Source: Amycolatopsis benzoatilytica AK 16/65
GTDB taxonomy: Bacteria; Actinomycetota; Actinomycetes; Mycobacteriales; Pseudonocardiaceae
Direction of reading: 5' to 3'
NCBI RefSeq assembly: GCF_000383915.1
Contig: NZ_KB912942.1
Span: forward strand, 1,710,561 to 1,774,560
Length of the DNA: 64,000 nucleotides
Shown: positions 63,353 to 64,000 of the stretch, in pieces
Numbering within the stretch: the first letter of the stretch is position 1
How the letters are laid out: each line of letters opens with the position of its first letter
Translations under genes and position numbers: made by a program
The notes under the pieces: model-generated
What the model saw: only the letters and a program-made list of their open reading frames with translations
Database searches by the model: none
What the model was told of the DNA's origin: nothing

Positions 63353-63757
63353 ATGTCGCGTCCTTCCCCCGAAGTCGTTTTTCATGCCCGCCGTACGAGA
63401 GTGTGCGGAAGCTGCGGCGATCCGGTGCCGCCCGGAAAGCTGCAGACCGCGTTGGTTCCGGACTCGTCCAGCGTCGAGTTCGTGGATTCCGCCCGGCGCG
63501 GGCAGCGCCTCGTCTACGCCTGCTGCGACGAGCACATGAGCCTGCTGGTGCAGCAGGCCCGGCGCGACTGGGTCGACGAGCAGTGGTGGTTCGAGCTGTT
63601 GTGCCAGGCCAGCCTGGTGCCGAGGATGGCGCACGCGTCGTTGCCGGAGGTGGCGCGGCGGGCGCGGTTGTCCGGCGGGAAGCTCGAAGCCGCATTGAAA
63701 TGGAATGCCGGGTGCGAGCACCCGGTGCAGCGGTTGCCCGGCGGGCAGCCCTGCTGA
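63353..63757 (+). CDS. Small zinc-knuckle protein (paralogue of 417-872)
   Basis: This 134-residue protein starts MSRPSPEVVFHARR with GGAG 6 nt upstream (a GTG two codons earlier is also possible). CGSCG and YACCDEH supply a likely Cys3-His zinc site; WVDEQWWFELLCQASLVP and a basic helical tail follow. It is about half identical by eye to the left-end paralogue. Function is unknown. Confidence 0.82.
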   Translation: MSRPSPEVVFHARRTRVCGSCGDPVPPGKLQTALVPDSSSVEFVDSARRGQRLVYACCDEHMSLLVQQARRDWVDEQWWFELLCQASLVPRMAHASLPEVARRARLSGGKLEAALKWNAGCEHPVQRLPGGQPC

Positions 63758-63766
63758 CCGCGCCGG

Positions 63767-64000
63767 TCACGGAGTGCGCGGCCGAGTTCCGCCTCCGGCG
63801 TCGGCGGAGCGGAGATACCGGAACGGATCGCTCGAGGGACGTGCGCCGTTGTCCAGCCAACGCGCGAAGCCCGCCGGGTTGCGGCGTTCCAGCTCGTCGA
63901 GATAGCCCCGACGGGCGGTGACGACCGAGGCGTGCGCGTCTCCGTGGGTCCGCAGCAGCTGCAGGTAGCTGCGCTGCCAGAGCCGGCACAATTCCTCCAG
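63767..64000 (-). CDS. Partial gene with YLDELERR C-terminal domain
   Basis: Only the last 77 codons are in the window; the start lies beyond the right edge. LCRLWQRSYLQLLRTHGDAH, GYLDELERRNPAGFARWLDN and DPFRYLRS match the C-domain of the membrane protein at 59937, so the missing part may contain transmembrane helices. It is convergent with the zinc-knuckle gene, 9 bp between stops. Confidence 0.75.
   Translation of the reverse strand: MEELCRLWQRSYLQLLRTHGDAHASVVTARRGYLDELERRNPAGFARWLDNGARPSSDPFRYLRSADAGGGTRPRTP

Overview
The window is very GC-rich actinobacterial DNA: strong GC third positions, GGAGG-type ribosome sites, GTG starts and many ATGA/GTGA stop-start overlaps. Gene content points to a Pseudonocardiales genus such as Amycolatopsis; that assignment is inference. 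Almost every gene belongs to a family known from the hypoxia/dormancy (DosR/DevR) regulon of Mycobacterium tuberculosis, so the window reads as one large dormancy island. It holds ten universal stress proteins (USPs), six CBS-domain proteins, five intact and one eroded Acg-type nitroreductases, Hsp20, DUF1876 and DUF1918 proteins, a CtpF-like ATPase, a Rip3-like site-2 protease, an Rv2004c-like kinase, an Rv1733c-like membrane protein, and the DevR regulator with two DevS-type kinases.

Layout. 1-5.1 kb: a partial unknown gene, two zinc-knuckle proteins, a GAF-ANTAR regulator, FtsH and a small membrane protein, all on the minus strand. 5.2-11 kb: alcohol dehydrogenase, nitroreductase, a P1B ATPase with a hemerythrin tail, and an intramembrane protease with CBS domains. 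11.2-24 kb: a long plus-strand run with a 56-residue protein, USP, flavodoxin, Hsp20, GNAT/ADP-forming acyl-CoA synthetase, acetate kinase, eroded nitroreductase, CtpF-like ATPase, PEP synthase, USP and CBS-BON. 24-31.6 kb: dienelactone hydrolase, alcohol dehydrogenase, DoxX, USP, CBS-BON, FAD oxidoreductase and Rv2004c-like kinase. 31.8-43.5 kb: nitroreductase/USP/CBS/PPK2, then USP/CBS/DUF1918/USP/membrane protein/CHAD, then CBS/USP/phosphoketolase. 43.6-45.8 kb: an SDR-MarR divergon and a DsbA-like protein. 46-51.6 kb: the sensory core (an ATP-site-degenerate heme-GAF kinase, DevR, a nitroreductase, an intact DevS and DUF1876). 51.7-58.1 kb: USP, nitroreductase, ABC exporter, a metal-site-less MBL/beta-CASP protein and a nitroreductase. 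58.3-64 kb: CBS, Rv1733c-like protein, USPs, two GAF-ANTAR regulators, a zinc-knuckle protein and a partial gene.

How it fits together. Redox or O2/NO/CO sensed by heme GAF kinases would activate DevR. Imperfect palindromes close to the mycobacterial DosR box (GGGACTTNNGGCCCT) lie about 35-120 bp before most transcription units, including devR itself. The output would be protein protection (Hsp20, FtsH, USPs), flavin and redox enzymes, ion pumping, and a fermentative energy route: phosphoketolase makes acetyl-phosphate, acetate kinase makes ATP, the ADP-forming synthetase handles acyl-CoA, and PPK2/CHAD link to polyphosphate. A family of exact 55-bp palindromes and a tandem 30-bp derivative punctuate the island.
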